NCBI GenBank assembly: GCA_963662155.1 | Contig: OY759271.1 | Coordinates: 537,001-601,000 of the forward strand | Reading direction: 5' to 3' | DNA: 64,000 nucleotides | From: Lamellibrachia columna | Taxonomy: Eukaryota; Annelida; Polychaeta; Sabellida; Siboglinidae | Part shown: positions 10,601 through 23,133 of the stretch, in pieces | Layout: every line of letters begins with the position of its first letter | Position numbering within the stretch: the stretch's first letter is position 1 | Notes under the pieces: model-generated | Databases searched by the model: none | What the model was told of the DNA's origin: nothing | Seen by the model: the letters and a program-made list of their open reading frames with translations, nothing else | Position numbers and translations under genes: made by a program

Positions 10601-11931
10601 ACCTGGTGCCACAATACACCTATGTAAACAGACCCAAATATCACTTTTGAGTGTGGATTACTGAAAAGACAGACACTTCAACTTGTCGAATTGCATAACA
10701 TTACATAACCTACTTAGTGGAGTCCTCAAAAACAACTCACCTTCCATGTGAAACAGTTACGTCAGCCCACTAAGCCATATCAGATAACAGCTGGGCCTGT
10801 CCAGGATTTTCTCAACTCCCAATAGATGTGTGCTCTTCACATGGACTTGAGTAAATGTGACTGTGTCTAATTAACTGAAATAAACAAAAGTTGACTGCTA
10901 TGTAATTATATTATAATGTGACTTGTTCTGCTTTGATGTAACTTATCAGAGGGAGGCTGCTCTAGTTTGAAGATGTCTCCCCCCTAATATACTGGTCTCC
11001 TGTCACTGTCATCTGGTTTCTCAGGTGGATTAGACGTCTTTGCATTCAGATAACGGTTTTGTCACTTTCATTAGTAATTTTACTTGGATTTACCTGGGAT
11101 TTTAAAATGGAGGAGACAACACATCATAGTAGTAGTAGTAGTAGAAAGAGTGAGGAGAAATGTCTACCTGCTGGTGGAATTAAGATGAAAATTGGTGGCT
11201 TCAAGACCGGACACTTTTACCACAAACCATCAGATGCAGCAATCCAACAGGAACCCAGTGGGGTTAGCAGTGGGGTGTGGTTGCCACGGCTAAGCCAGGA
11301 TGACTTTGACAGAGTGGTGCAAACAACTCCTTCAGGATTGCTGGCAGTTTCCGACGTGTATTCATGCGCCCACGTGGCCCATAGCAGAAAAATTCCCATA
11401 AATCCCTCCGCCAGTTAAACTCTCCAAAAAATGCACTATTTCACAGCCAATAGCTTCTATAAACAAACCTGTGAATATTCATGCGCAAAGGCACTCATGT
11501 CACATATGAATTTATTAAGTTCACATTTCACAATTTCGCGTGCCCTACATTCGTGTGAAACAGTAAACAGGAAAGTCAACTGTGGTCTTACCCCAAATAA
11601 AAATGGTAACTGTGCAGAATTTTTTTTTATTTATACTGTTGATAAAGGTAAATGAAAATCATGCATTCATGCAAAAAATCTATGTCCTACCTAGTTGTTG
11701 GAGTTGCTTACATACACAAGGAACCACCACCTGTGGTGGACAGAACACACATATATGAGCTACTTCAGCTTGAGACAGTCTGTATTCTAGTACGATACTC
11801 GAATACACTCACTTTTTCAGCTCACTCGAATGAACTTGTAACATAATTTTTGGAATAGTCCAGCATGTGTTCTGTAATCAAATTCTATATAGCCAGTTGT
11901 TATTCCATACTGAAAGTTATAATAATTTTTT
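10601..11931 (+). mobile_element. internally deleted transposon derivative 2
   Basis: A 1,331-base unit with the same deletion junction as derivative 1 (GACGTGTATTCATGCGCC near 11,355). The shared junction and near identity show that units 2 and 3 descend from one deleted element by tandem duplication, not from two separate deletions. Confidence 0.85.
11107..11418 (+). pseudogene. truncated transposase leader in derivative 2
   Basis: Same leader-plus-junction frame as in derivative 1, with a few substitutions (for example HCYHK changed to HFYHK). No catalytic part. Confidence 0.75.
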
Positions 11932-12332
11932 ACCTGGTGCCACAATACACCTATGTAAACAGACCCAAATATCACCTTTGAGTGTGGATTACTGAAAAGA
12001 CAGACACCTCAACTTGTCGAATTGCATAACATTACATAACCTACTTAGTGGAGTCCTCAAAAACAACTCACCTTCCATGTGAAACAGTTACGTCAGCTCA
12101 CTAGGCCATATCAGATAACAGCTGGGCCTGTCCAGGATTTTCTCAACTCCCAATAGATGTGTGCTCTTCACATGGACTTGAGTAAAGGTGACTGTGTCTA
12201 ATTAACTGAAATAAACAAAAGTTGACTGCTAAGTAATTATATTATAATGTGACTTGTTCTGCTTTGATGTAACTTATCAGAGGGAGGCTGCACTAGATTG
12301 AAGATGTCCCCACCCCCCCCCTAATATACTGG
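11932..12332 (+). mobile_element. transposon 5' stub closing the array
   Basis: A fourth unit begins with ACCTGGTGCC but keeps only ~400 bases. It ends in CTAATATACTGG, where R repeat sequence (GGATGCAGACAT) resumes. The four bases CTGG/TGG are common to both sides, so the join probably used microhomology. Confidence 0.8.
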
Positions 12333-13366
12333 ATGCAGACATAGTAAAGAGAGTGGATGAGAAAGGTGAAAAAACATAAAGGATGCAAGAAAAGGGGAAC
12401 GAACAGCTAAGATCGAAGGACTGCGTGAGGTGGGATATGAGAAGATCGGGGGAAGATGAATGATGGAGAGGGGCAAGATGAAAGATGGAGAGGGGCAAGA
12501 TGAAAGATGGAGAGGGGGCAGCCGATAAAAAAGTATGGAAAGATAAAACAGAAAGAGTGACTCGACAATATTTTACCTGAACCTAACCCATGAACATAAG
12601 TGAAAAAAGAGGAAAAGCACCGATAGTTTGGTAAAAAAAAGTTAGGTTTAATAAATCCAATAATATGGTCAACATTTTCATAAGCAGTGTATAAATTGCT
12701 TATGAGAAAAAACATTATTTCAATAGAATATTTGCTAAATATTTACAAAATCAATCTCTCATATGTATCTCTGTTTGAGCAATATGCATTTTACCATATG
12801 GTTGTACTCATATAAACGACGAAATCTTCTTGACTACAGCATGCTCATAAAATCAAATATCCATTGTCAAGAAGGATGTACAGTGAAAGTATAAATAAAA
12901 ACATTAAACAAATCAATCTGGTTACCAAATCATAAGCCATTACTACTCAGCGCAAATACTGATTTATTAGAACAACTGTAAAAGTTAGTTTCTCAATCTA
13001 ATGTGACATTCTCCCCTCCCCCACAATTCATTGTTACAGTTTTTGCAATGTGTGTTTCACTCATAATCCAATGAATTTGCAAGAGCACCATGAATGGCCT
13101 GTTTCTAAGGCGGTTATGTCTACTTATGACACCAACCTGTACCAACACACAAAGTGGGGATAGGCAAGCGCGAACCGATTGAAGTGACCCTTGATATTGT
13201 TTACTCTCGGTCCACCAAAATTGTTCCTGGCTGCCGCAGCACCTGCAAAAACACCTAAAGTAAAGGCATGTTTATGTTTACACAGCACTGTATCCACTAG
13301 TTGGGATTGTTCAACGTGCTTAACAGTTCACTCCCTGGCTGACCTGTTCATTCCAACACCTTTTGT
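12333..13366 (+). repeat. R repeat unit 2, right part
   Basis: Resumes the R unit interrupted at 4,978, starting in the codons for the MDAD region of the RT remnant. It contains a local triplication of GGCAAGATGAAAGATGGAGA-like sequence (12,450-12,520). It then continues through the AT-rich middle and the 260-base piece (13,100-13,366). Confidence 0.8.
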
Positions 13367-14732
13367 ACTTATCTGGGAGTCTGACTTTGTAATAAGTTGG
13401 TTGTATTTAGTCAGTTCTGTGTCATGGCGTGCAACACCCAGAACTGTCATGTTCCTGAGAACAAAAAGAAGAGTTGTGGTTGGATGTGGGTTGTCGGAAG
13501 AGGTGCACTAATCAGCAGGAATATCAGCATGAAGGATGTTCTTAGGATGGGGATGTATGCAAACGATCTGGCCATGATAGCAGACAAAAAACAAGAACTA
13601 CAGGAAGTGTTGGAGCAATGGAAGGGGACGTTCAAGAATCACGGACCGATAATGAGCCGGGAGAAGACAGAAGAGATGTGGGTTTGACATCAGAGAGAGG
13701 ACTTGAATATTAGTTTGGATGATAAGGAGTTCAACCAAGTGGATGGCTTTGTGTAACTTGGAGGAATGGTTAATGAGGATGAGCATTCAGAGGTAGAAAT
13801 GCGATGCCGGATACAACAGGGAGCGAATGCTTGGGGAAAGGTAGAGGGAGTCATGTTGGACAGAAACATTTTGAAAAAGCTGAAAAGGAAAGTCCTGAGA
13901 GCTTGTGTTACACAAGCATGCCTTAATCTGTATCTGGAGACAGTGGCGTTGACAGAACAACAACAGCAGCTGAAAGTTGGTTCTGGTTTTGTCGAATAAC
14001 ACGAACAAAGAGGGTTGACGAAAGAAAGATGAACGACCTGACGAAATATGTGATGCAACTAAACAGTTCAACCGGAAGATTGGTGAGAAGCAAGTTGAAA
14101 TGGGCAGGCCACATGATAAGGATGGATGCAGACATACTAGTGAAGAGAGTGGAAGAGAAAGGTGAAAAAACATCAAGGATGCAAGAAAAGGGGAATGAAC
14201 AGCTAAGATCGAAGGACTGCGTGAGGTGGGATATGAGAAGATCCGGGAAAGATGAAAGATGGAGAGGGGGCAGCCGATAAAAAAGTATGGAAAGAAAAGA
14301 AGAAAGAATGACTGGACAATATTTTACCTGAACCTAACCCATGAACATCAGTGGAAAAAAGAGGAAAAGCACCGTTAGTTTGGTAAAAAAAAGTTATGTT
14401 TAATAAATCCAATAATATGGTCAACATTTTCATAAGCAGTGTATAAATTGCTTATGAGAAAAAAAAATTATTTCAATAGAATATTTGCTAAATATTTACA
14501 AAATCAATCTCTCATATGTATCTTTGTTTGAGCAATATGCATTTTACCATATGGTTGTACTCATATAAACGACGTACTTTTCTTGACTACAGCATGCTCA
14601 TAAAAAATCAAATATCCTTTGACAAGAAGGATGTACAGTGAAAGTATAAATAAAAACATTAAACAAATCAATCTGGTTACCAAAACATAAGCCATTACTA
14701 CTCAGCGCAAATACTGATTTATTAGAACAACT
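13367..14732 (+). repeat. R repeat unit 3, right-truncated
   Basis: Third tandem R unit, with the same start at ACTTATCTGGGAG. It ends inside the AT-rich middle at AACAACTGT (14,732), where unrelated, GC-richer sequence begins. It has lost the short block GTTTAAAGTTAACATCGG.. found after GTCGGAAGAG in the other units. Confidence 0.8.
13500..14278 (+). pseudogene. non-LTR reverse transcriptase remnant in R unit 3
   Basis: The best kept of the R remnants. A 96-codon frame runs through MYANDLAMIADKKQEL to REKTEEMWV and stops; it is followed in another frame by the EVEMRCRIQQGANAWGKVEG block and by a third frame with LKWAGHMIRMDAD. The YADD box again reads YAND. RTE-like affinity is my judgement from the post-RT motif order. 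Confidence 0.72.
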
Positions 14733-14809
14733 GTGAGCTCACTGTAAATCCAACACGCCGCTAACTTTGTCTATTGCCAGGGCGGCTTCGCGATAATCTC
14801 GCGCTAAGT

Positions 14810-15105
14810 TTGCAGTCAACTATTGAAACACGTCGAAGACGAGTGGGGATTGCGTCTAGACGTCGGTGATCGCGACGACGTCGGCGCCTCGAAAATAGGA
14901 GGCTTCGACAACGGCGACAATGTGGTCGTATGTTTGATGCGACAGTTCATCGACGACAGCGAACTCATGACGACGGCGCTCGGCAGCATCAAACCGCTGC
15001 CCAAATACATATTTGTCTTGCTCGACGTCACCCAATCTTCATCCATTCGCCCACGTCTGCAGCAACTGCTCTTACAAGACTCTGCCTCCATCCAGGTCAA
15101 GTGAA
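14810..15105 (+). pseudogene. possible TIR-domain exon fragment
   Basis: A CpG-rich open stretch follows a TTTGCAG acceptor-like site. Its protein reads LLKHVEDEWGLRLDVGDRD, then GDNVVVCLMRQFIDDSEL, then PKYIFVLLD, then IRPRLQQLLLQD. The order and spacing resemble the second half of a Toll/IL-1 receptor (TIR) domain: a helix ending in GLRL..RD, a VVV strand with an xxFxxSxx block, and an I.VLLD strand. The first TIR box and neighbouring exons are not seen, and no longer frame continues, so it may be an isolated remnant. The match is by eye only. Confidence 0.38.
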
Positions 15106-17930
15106 GCACTGATGCACGACTCCGACGTCTCTTTGATGCGATACCAAATGCTAGTTTCGTTCCAGGACACACGTTAGATGATGTAAACATTATAGCAAAC
15201 AATCAATCATCTTTGATATAGCATTCAACGCTCCCCATCAAAGACACCGCGTGCGACACAAGTGTTGACTTTGTACCAGGATACACGTGTGTAACAAACA
15301 CTGATACGCAGACACGCTTCCCTGCCGACGTTTAATAAAAGCCACATGCCGTGATATGAGCTGGTATGCGCATTGAGCTATAGAGGCCTATGTTGCAACA
15401 TTTGTTTTTGCGCGGTTTATTATTTTATTTTTCGTACTAGTGTTAGCAGTAAGATGCGCGCATGAGTAAGCTACAGCGTGGTGCGAACCATGGCCATATT
15501 AAATATTGCTAAACACTTGTACATGTCTGCATTAACAAACAAACGGCATATCTCCCTCCCGCGCTGCCTCCTCTCCCTTCCTCGCTTCTTCTCTGACCCT
15601 TCTCCTTCTCTCCCAACGAATGGGGCGTGACAACGTTCCAGATAGAACGTCAGGCTCCCAGTCGTGAAAACCCTAGCTTGAACCGTCTTGCTGCCGTTTC
15701 GAAGCTTTGGCAATTTGTTTCACCGAACGTTGCCACAGCTCATTCGTTTGTATGAATGAGTATCTGGCTATATGCAGTGGTGATTATACGTACGATTGGT
15801 CTTCGAGCAGTAACTGCAAATGACTGAGTGCTTCCCAGAGAAGTCGAGATGGAGTTGGAATGAACAGGTGTGCTAGGGGTGAAGTGTAAAACACTTTGAA
15901 CACTGAACGTACACTAACTGATGCGTACTATTATTTTTTGGTGTAACCATGTTGAGAAAATTGCTGTAAACAGAACGATTACGTATCCTCAATAGAACAA
16001 CACGCATGTGTCGATACAATTAGGATACCAGAATAATTGCGACATAGAAATTGCGCTTCTAAGTGAGGATTACAACGTCATTCAGGGCGTTGACAGGTGT
16101 CAAGGCGTGGTGCTGCAATAGATTATGTTATGCAAACAGGACAACGCCGTCCGAGCGCATGGACAATGCGTGTCGTAGTTCGTTGATTACTTCCGCCAGC
16201 ACAGACAACAGACCACAATGGTTCATTCCTGTTTACCAGCCAGCATGCGGGGAGTTCTTGCATTTAGCGTGTCTTATATAGCAATCCATGCGAAGTTGGT
16301 GATTCTTCTTCCAAAAATTGGTATACGGTGTACGGCCTACCATGACTGAAGAATGATCAATTGGAGAAATATGGAGGAGTGTGCAATATAGCATTTCGTG
16401 AGCTACATCCGTGTTGGAGTGCATGTTATCTGCTTCAACATACGTTGTATATCAATAGCACACGCTGCGTGCTTCCTGTGGTGTTCTCTGTAAAAGCTGA
16501 TCTCATCTAGATAGGTAGAAATGCATTGCGTTGACAGCCAGTCGGACGAAATTGGTGAAGAAAGAGATGATTCGAGACAGCTACTAACAAAAGGAGCATT
16601 ATAAACAGGGACTTTGTGACCTACCAGAATGCGGAAGGTTTGTGTATAAACATTATTTGGCTTTGTAGATAAATAATATCTATACTACGGAGTACACATA
16701 TTTGATATGGTTTTAATTCTGATACATATTTTATTCATTCTACAAACGATTGATCATTTCATATGGAGTTTTGATTAATGTATTGGGACAGATTACTTAT
16801 TAGTGACAACTATGTTTTTCTGCTTCTGATGCAACGCATGACTGTGTATTAGTCGCACGAAAATTTGGCTAGACTGTTGCTGGCAAGGAGACGAGACACT
16901 TTCTATGCGTTTTGGCTTATTGTTGGCTAACGTAACAGTTAACAAAGTAACGGCGGTGGGAATTGCTAGATGCATAGATAATAAACAGACATACCAGTTA
17001 TCACAACTGTTCGATGATACTATTGCCAATATAATAAACCTTTTCCACTTGGAGTGTGTTGTATTCCTAAGACAGGGTTTTGTAGGGTTGTTGATATCAA
17101 TTACACGGCCAACGTTCTAGTAGACGCCATCTTAGAATGATCACTTCCGGGGCATGCGCATAATTTCACCACTAGATCTGCATAATTCAATATCAATAAC
17201 ATAGACTAGTAATATTATTTATGCATGTTATACACTTTGCAGCATTACAACATGAACTATGCCATATAAGAAACATTCTAATTAACTAAATTGTTTAATT
17301 AGTAGTTGTTATATCAGTTAAATGTAAAGTTAACCTGTTTCAAGAGTTCACACCACAAATTCAGCTAAATAGGTTTACCTACTATATAAACGGGTTGTCG
17401 TGTTGTCATAGGAGGTTACAAGCTCAACATATAGGGATTGTCAGTAGTTTGGCTGGAGAACTACAGGAAGGTCTGGGGGCCGACAAATCTCTCCCCTGAG
17501 AGCTGCTCGATATGTAACCATAAGAGACCCGGTGACTGTGGATTGGTCTCTCCAGCGACCGATAGGAGGTGCAACCAAATAGCAGATAATGCTAAGTGTC
17601 ACTCACGTCATTGGACTCTTATTTTTTAAACAAAAGTACATCGATCATTACATATTCAGATTCAGGTTATTATTCTCGATTCGCATTAGTTGGTCAATCG
17701 GCATCAGTTTTATTGTCATCGTAGCAAACGTCTGTCAATCCGTAATCACTTACATGTAAATTATTACGTTGATGTCCTTCCTTGCATTTTAGTAAATCAA
17801 TGCTTTCATTATATCACTCTACGTCCCTCCCTAAACAAAAAGGCTATATAATATTAGTGTTTTATGGCACTCCAGCAAACATGCAAATTTGTTCTCATCG
17901 AAGAACAGCCAGGCGACACTGTTAAGCTAA
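15106..17930. other. intergenic stretch without recognised genes
   Basis: No frame here has a recognisable motif or convincing splice borders. Visible items are a pyrimidine-rich run (about 15,550-15,617) and a promoter-like patch with ACTTCCGG at 17,142-17,149. Base composition is mixed, with short CpG-bearing islands. This sequence separates copies A and B of the duplication. Confidence 0.6.
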
Positions 17931-18560
17931 TGCTTTCCACACGTTTTTATTTTACTGTGCTTCTCTACATGCAATCTAAAGTCTGACACATAAGGAAACG
18001 TCTTGCAACATATTGTGCGCACCTAATCGATTCAAATAGACATGCAAAATTTACCCCACCAATAATAACTAACTCGGATTTACTTGCATTTAACTTTAAT
18101 GTGGTCTCTGTCATCCAATGGAAGATTTTGTGGAGACAATCCCTGAGCTAGTTTTGGAAGTGATTTGTATCTCATGTAGCCAAAATAGCATAGGTCTGTG
18201 ATTTATTAGCATACACTTGGTGATCCAAGTTGTGACGTTGGATAACTGAGCCAAGTAGAGTAGCGTAGAGAGTGAAACACCCTGAGGAACATTACGTGAA
18301 GTAGGGAGCGTAGCTGAGAAACAATTCGCTATCTTCATTCTTTTGCATCTATCAGTTAAATATTATGAGAACCAGCTCTGTTCCAGATATGCCACACCAC
18401 ATTGACACACTTTTAATAAGTTGTCCTGTGACCAATGGTATCAAATGCGGCAGATAGCTTCAGCAAGAAAATGGTCTCCTTCCATACACTTCCTGGACCC
18501 ACTACCCAGTGTGTAGATCCGCTCAAGTCTGGTCAATAACAGATTTAACACCTACACATG
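17931..18560 (-). pseudogene. LINE reverse transcriptase fragment
   Basis: On the minus strand, LSAAFDTIGH (RT motif with the first catalytic Asp) lies near 18,450-18,490. It is followed by SRNVPQGVSLSTLLY (motif QGxxLSP-like, 18,240-18,300) and MTETTLKLNASKSELVIIGG (thumb-side motif, 18,065-18,125). The YADD box is not readable. Stops and frameshifts lie between the blocks. The order matches CR1/L2-like RT. The element ends next to the start of duplication copy B. Confidence 0.7.
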
Positions 18561-18964
18561 GTTCACTGAATGGTATTAATTCAGTCAACACTTGATCATT
18601 TGCTGTGTCGCCAGAACAGTCTGCATTGATTGTCCTTAAACACTTCCAGGAGAAACCATATGGCAATATCTTCATTATGTTGGACCGTCGACTGCAACGG
18701 TATTTTTTTTAATAATACAATAAGTTATAACATTTATATAAATTAAATTTAACAAAGGTAATAATAAATACATTTGTATGTGGGCGTTTTCACGTACAGG
18801 GTACACTTTTGCCAAAATGAACTTTCCCGCATAGTATTGAAATAATTAATGGTGTAATATTAATTCAGTCTAAATATATATTCCTTGCTGATCTCAGCTG
18901 ATTGATGCACAGCTGATTGATGCACAACAACCAACTCACTTCTTCGTGGTGACGTACTACTCAC

Positions 18965-19135
18965 GAGAGATGGAGTAAAGAGCTGACCCATTGTGTCTGC
19001 AATGATATTAACAGATGTCGTCATTTCATCATCCCAAAATCCAATAAATGAATGGGTCAAATTTTCTACAGTTTCTTTTAATGCAGGCCATGTGAATATG
19101 TTACACATTTTTTTTACAAATATCTTGTTACACAT
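18965..19135 (-). other. putative downstream exon of the same unidentified gene (copy B)
   Basis: An open frame on the minus strand encodes a segment with TWPALKETVENL and FIGFWDDEMTTSVNII and ends at a GTGAGTAG donor. In copy A the same region has lost two short pieces (2 and 7 bases, together 9), which removes several codons. A further open piece with a possible acceptor lies at 19,158-19,247. I cannot name the protein, and splice joins are uncertain. Confidence 0.3.
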
Positions 19136-19596
19136 AGGTGTAAGAAAACCTGTCTACTTAAATGCTTCCTTTTCTGTCTGAATCAACCAATGGTTCCATT
19201 CCAAAAATATATATAATTCGACCAAACATTACATCTATATTACACATCTGTTGAATACTAGTGGAATGATAGGATGAACATTTGAAGCAGTGTGCCGACG
19301 ACCATAAAAGGATCAACATTTGCAGCAGTAAAAATACCCCAAAAAGCCATCTTGGTGCCCCCTGGGGCAAGACAGCTACCCATATACCTGGGGCAGTTCG
19401 GTCTACAACTCCTTCCCGCGTGTTTTTAATGCAAGAGCAAGAGAGCTCTTTACACTTCAAGTAAGCTGTAATATATGTGTAAAGACTGACTGGGCTGTGA
19501 GTACAACAATCACTTTACACTTCAAGTAAGCTGTAATGTCTGCGTAAAGACTGACTTGGCTGTGAGTGCAATAATTAGCATGAGCCAAGAACTTAC

Positions 19597-19789
19597 GCTG
19601 TCGATGTTCTCATCCTTGTGTGGTTTGTCCCAGGTGACACCGACGCCGTCCTGTCGTGACGTCTTTACTGCTGGTACGTCAATTGTTGTGTAATCGAATG
19701 GCTCTGTGTCGTCCACTGATGTAGTCATGTTGTGTACTGACTTTTGTGACTGAGGTTTGATGGTGGCACCTGGAATGATGACATCAAGT
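19597..19789 (-). other. putative exon of unidentified gene (copy B)
   Basis: Same 193-base exon candidate as 1,964-2,156, with the same acceptor and the same GTAAGTTC donor. In copy B the following intron is not interrupted by a LINE, so this is the better template for a gene model. Function unknown. Confidence 0.4.
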
Positions 19790-19878
19790 CTATACAGGCA
19801 ATACATATCAGTCAGTGTTGTAGTTTGATCATTATAATAGTTTACAGAAATTACAAAATAACTTATCTGGGAGTCTGA

Positions 19879-21686
19879 CTTATCTGGGAGTCTGACTTTG
19901 TAATGAGTTGGTTGTATTTAGTCAGTTCTGTGTCATGGCGTGCAACACCCATAACTGTCATGTTCCTGAGAACAAAAACAAGAGTTGTGGTTGGATATGG
20001 GTTGTCGGAAGAGTTTAAAGTTAACATCGGTTAGAGGCAAGGAAATGACCCTTTACTCTTTATCATGGTGGTGGCACTAATCAGCAGGAAGATCAGCATG
20101 AAGGATGTTCTCAGGAAGGGGATGTATGCAAACGATCTGGCCATGATAGCAGACACAAAACAAGAACTACAGGAACTATTGGAGGAATGGAAGTTGGTGT
20201 TCAAGAAGCACGGACCGATAATGAGACGGGAGAAGACAGAAGAGATGTGGGTTTGACATCAGAGAGAGCACTTGAACATTAGCTTGGATGATAAGGAGTT
20301 CAACCAAGTGGATGGCTTTGTGTAACTTGGAGGAATGGTTAATGAGGATGAGCATTCAGAGGTAGAAATGCGATGCCGGATACAACAGGGAGCGAATGCT
20401 TGGGGAAAGGTAGAGGGAGTCATGTTGGACAGAAACATTTTGAAAAAGCTGAAAAGGAAAGTCCTGAGAGCTTGTGTTACATAAGCATGCCTTAATCTCT
20501 ATCTGGAGACAGTGGCGTTGACAGAACAACAACAGCAGCTGAAAGTTGGTTCTGGTTTTGTCGAATAACACGAACAAAGAGGGTTGACGAAAGAAGGATG
20601 GACGACCTGAGGAAATATGTGATGCAACAAAACAGTTCAACAGGAAGATTGGTGAGAAGCAAGATGAAATGGCCAGGCCACATGGTAAGAATGGATGCAG
20701 ACATACTAGTAAAGAGAGTGGAAGAGAAAGGTAAAAAAACATAAAGGATGCAAGAAAAGGGGAACAAACAGCTAAGATCGAAGGATTGCGTGAGGTGGGA
20801 TATGAGAAGATCGGGGGAAGATGAAAGATGGAGAGGGGGCAGCCGATAGAAAAGTATGGAAAGAAAAAACAGAAAGAGTGACTCGACAATATTTTACCTG
20901 AACCTAACCCATGAACATCAGTGAAAAAAGAGGAAAAGCACCGTTAGTTTGGTAAAAAAAAATTAGGTTTAATAAATCTAAAATATGGTCAAAAATTTCA
21001 TAAGCAGTGTATAAATTGCTTATGAGAAAAAACATTATTTCAATAGAATATTTGCTAAATATTTAAAAATCAATCTCTCATATGTATCTCTGTTTGAGCA
21101 ATATGCATTTTACCATATGGTTGTACTCATATAAACGACGAACTCTTCTTGACTACAGCATGCTCATAAAAATCAAATATCCTTTGACAAGAAGGATGTA
21201 CAGTGAAAGTATAAATAAAAACATTAAACAAATCAATCTGGTTACCAAAACATACGCCATTTCTACTAAGCGCAAATACTGATTTATTAGAACAACTGTA
21301 AAAGTTAGTTTCTCAATCTAATGTGACATTCTCCCCTCCCCCACAATTCATTGTTACAGTTTTTGCAATGTCTGTTTCACTCATAATCCAATGAATTTGC
21401 AAGAGCACCATAAATGGCCTGTTTCCAAGGCGGTTATGTCTACTTATGACACCAACCTGTACCAACACACAAAGTGGGGATAGGCAAGCGCGATCCGATG
21501 GAAGTGACCCTTGATATTGTTTACTCTCGGTCCACCAAAATTTTTCCTGGCTGCCGCAGCACCTGTAAAAAGACCTAAAGTAAAGGCATGTTTATGTTTA
21601 CACAGCACTGTATCCATTCCTTGGGATTGTTCAACGTGCTTAACAGTTCACTCCCTGGCTGACCTGTTCATTCCAACACCTTTTGT
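19879..21686 (+). repeat. R repeat unit 1 (copy B)
   Basis: Counterpart of 2,246-4,053, preceded by the same 20-base start duplication at 19,861. It contains the RT remnant at 20,065-20,889 and the 260-base piece at 21,430-21,686. Confidence 0.85.
20065..20889 (+). pseudogene. non-LTR reverse transcriptase remnant (copy B)
   Basis: Almost identical to 2,432-3,256. The same YAND box, the same stop after EEMWV and the same internal TAA in GTGTTACATAAGC show the lesions predate the duplication. Confidence 0.75.
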
Positions 21687-22612
21687 ACTTATCTGGGAGT
21701 CTGACTTTGTAATAAGTTGGTTGTATTTAGTCAGTTCTGTGTCATGGCGTGCAACACCCAGAACTGTCATGTTCCTGAGAACAAAAACAAGAGTCGTGGT
21801 TGGATATGGGTTGTCGGAAGAGTTTAAAGTTAACATAGGTTAGATGCAAGGAAATGACCCTTTACTCATTATCATGGTGGTGGCACTAATCAGCAGGAAG
21901 ATCAGCATGAAGGATGTTCTCAGGAAGGGGATGTATGCAAACGATCTGGCCATGATAGCAGACAAAAAACAAGAACTACAGGAAGTGTTGGAGGAATGAA
22001 AGGGGGTGTTCAAGAAGGAAGGACCGATAATGTACCGGGAGAAGACAGAAGAGATGTGTGTTTGACATCAGAGAGAGGACTTGAACATTAGTTTGGATGA
22101 TGAGGAGTTCAACCAAGTGGATGGCTTTGTGTAAAAAGTAAAGGTATGTTCTTATATAGCGCGGTATCTGGTCCATAGGACTGCTCAAAGCGCTTTACAC
22201 TTCACACCCTGGCAGACCTGTTCATTCCAAAGCCATCTCAACTTCTTTGGGAAGTATTCAGCCACGCTGCAATTGCTGCGCGAAGGCTATTCGTTCACAT
22301 ATCCACCACTGTCTGTATTGCTAGGTACTCATTTATACAGCTGAGTGAACTGTGGCAACGTGGGGTGATCAAACTTGCCAAAGGTTCGAAGCGACCGCAG
22401 TGGGATTTGAAACCGGGTTCTCTCGACTGAGAGTCCGGCCTTCTAACCGATATGCTATCGCACCCCTTGGTAACTTGGAGGAATGGTTAATGAGGATGAG
22501 CATTCAGAGGTAGAAATGCGATGCCGGATACAACAGGGAGCGAATGCTCGGGGAAAGGTAGAGGGAGTCATGTTGGACAGAAACATTTTGAAAAATCTGA
22601 AAAGGAAAGTAT
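21687..22612 (+). repeat. R repeat unit 2, left part (copy B)
   Basis: Counterpart of 4,054-4,978, including the SINE. Its RT frame has an extra early stop (GGAATGAAAGG at about 21,997). It ends at GGAAAGTATA, where the Mutator-like unit starts. The right part of this R unit is not present in copy B. Confidence 0.8.
22133..22467 (-). mobile_element. tRNA-derived SINE (copy B)
   Basis: Same insertion, same site and same box A/box B-like sequences as 4,501-4,836, so it was inserted before the duplication. Confidence 0.75.
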
Positions 22613-23133
22613 ATTTTTTTACCTGGTGCCACAATACACCTATGTAAACAGACCCAAATATCACCTTTGAGTGTGGATTACTGAAAAGCCAGACACCGCA
22701 ACTTGTCGAATTGCATAACATTATATAACCTACTTAGTGGAGTCCTCAGAAACAACTCACCTTCCCTGTGAAACAGTTACGCCAGCTCACTAGGCCATAT
22801 CAGAGAACAGCTGGGCCTGTCCAGGATTTTCTCAACTCCCAATAGATGTGTGCTCTTCACATGGACTTGAGTAAAGGTGACTGTGTCTAATTAACTGAAA
22901 TAAACAAAAGTTGACTGCTAAGTAATTATATTATAATGTGACTTGTTCTGATTTGATGTAACTTATCAGAGGGAGGCTGCACTAGTTTGAATATGTCCCC
23001 ACCCCCCCCCCTAATATACTGGTCTCCTGTCACTGTCATCTGTTTTCTCAGGCGGATTAGACGTCTTTGCATTCAGATAACGGTTTTGTCACTTTCATTA
23101 GTAATTTTACTTGGATTTACCTGGGATTTTAAA

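Noticed and set aside
15471..15713. 80-codon Arg/Glu-rich frame on minus
   Set aside because: It is the complement of a pyrimidine-rich run; low complexity only.
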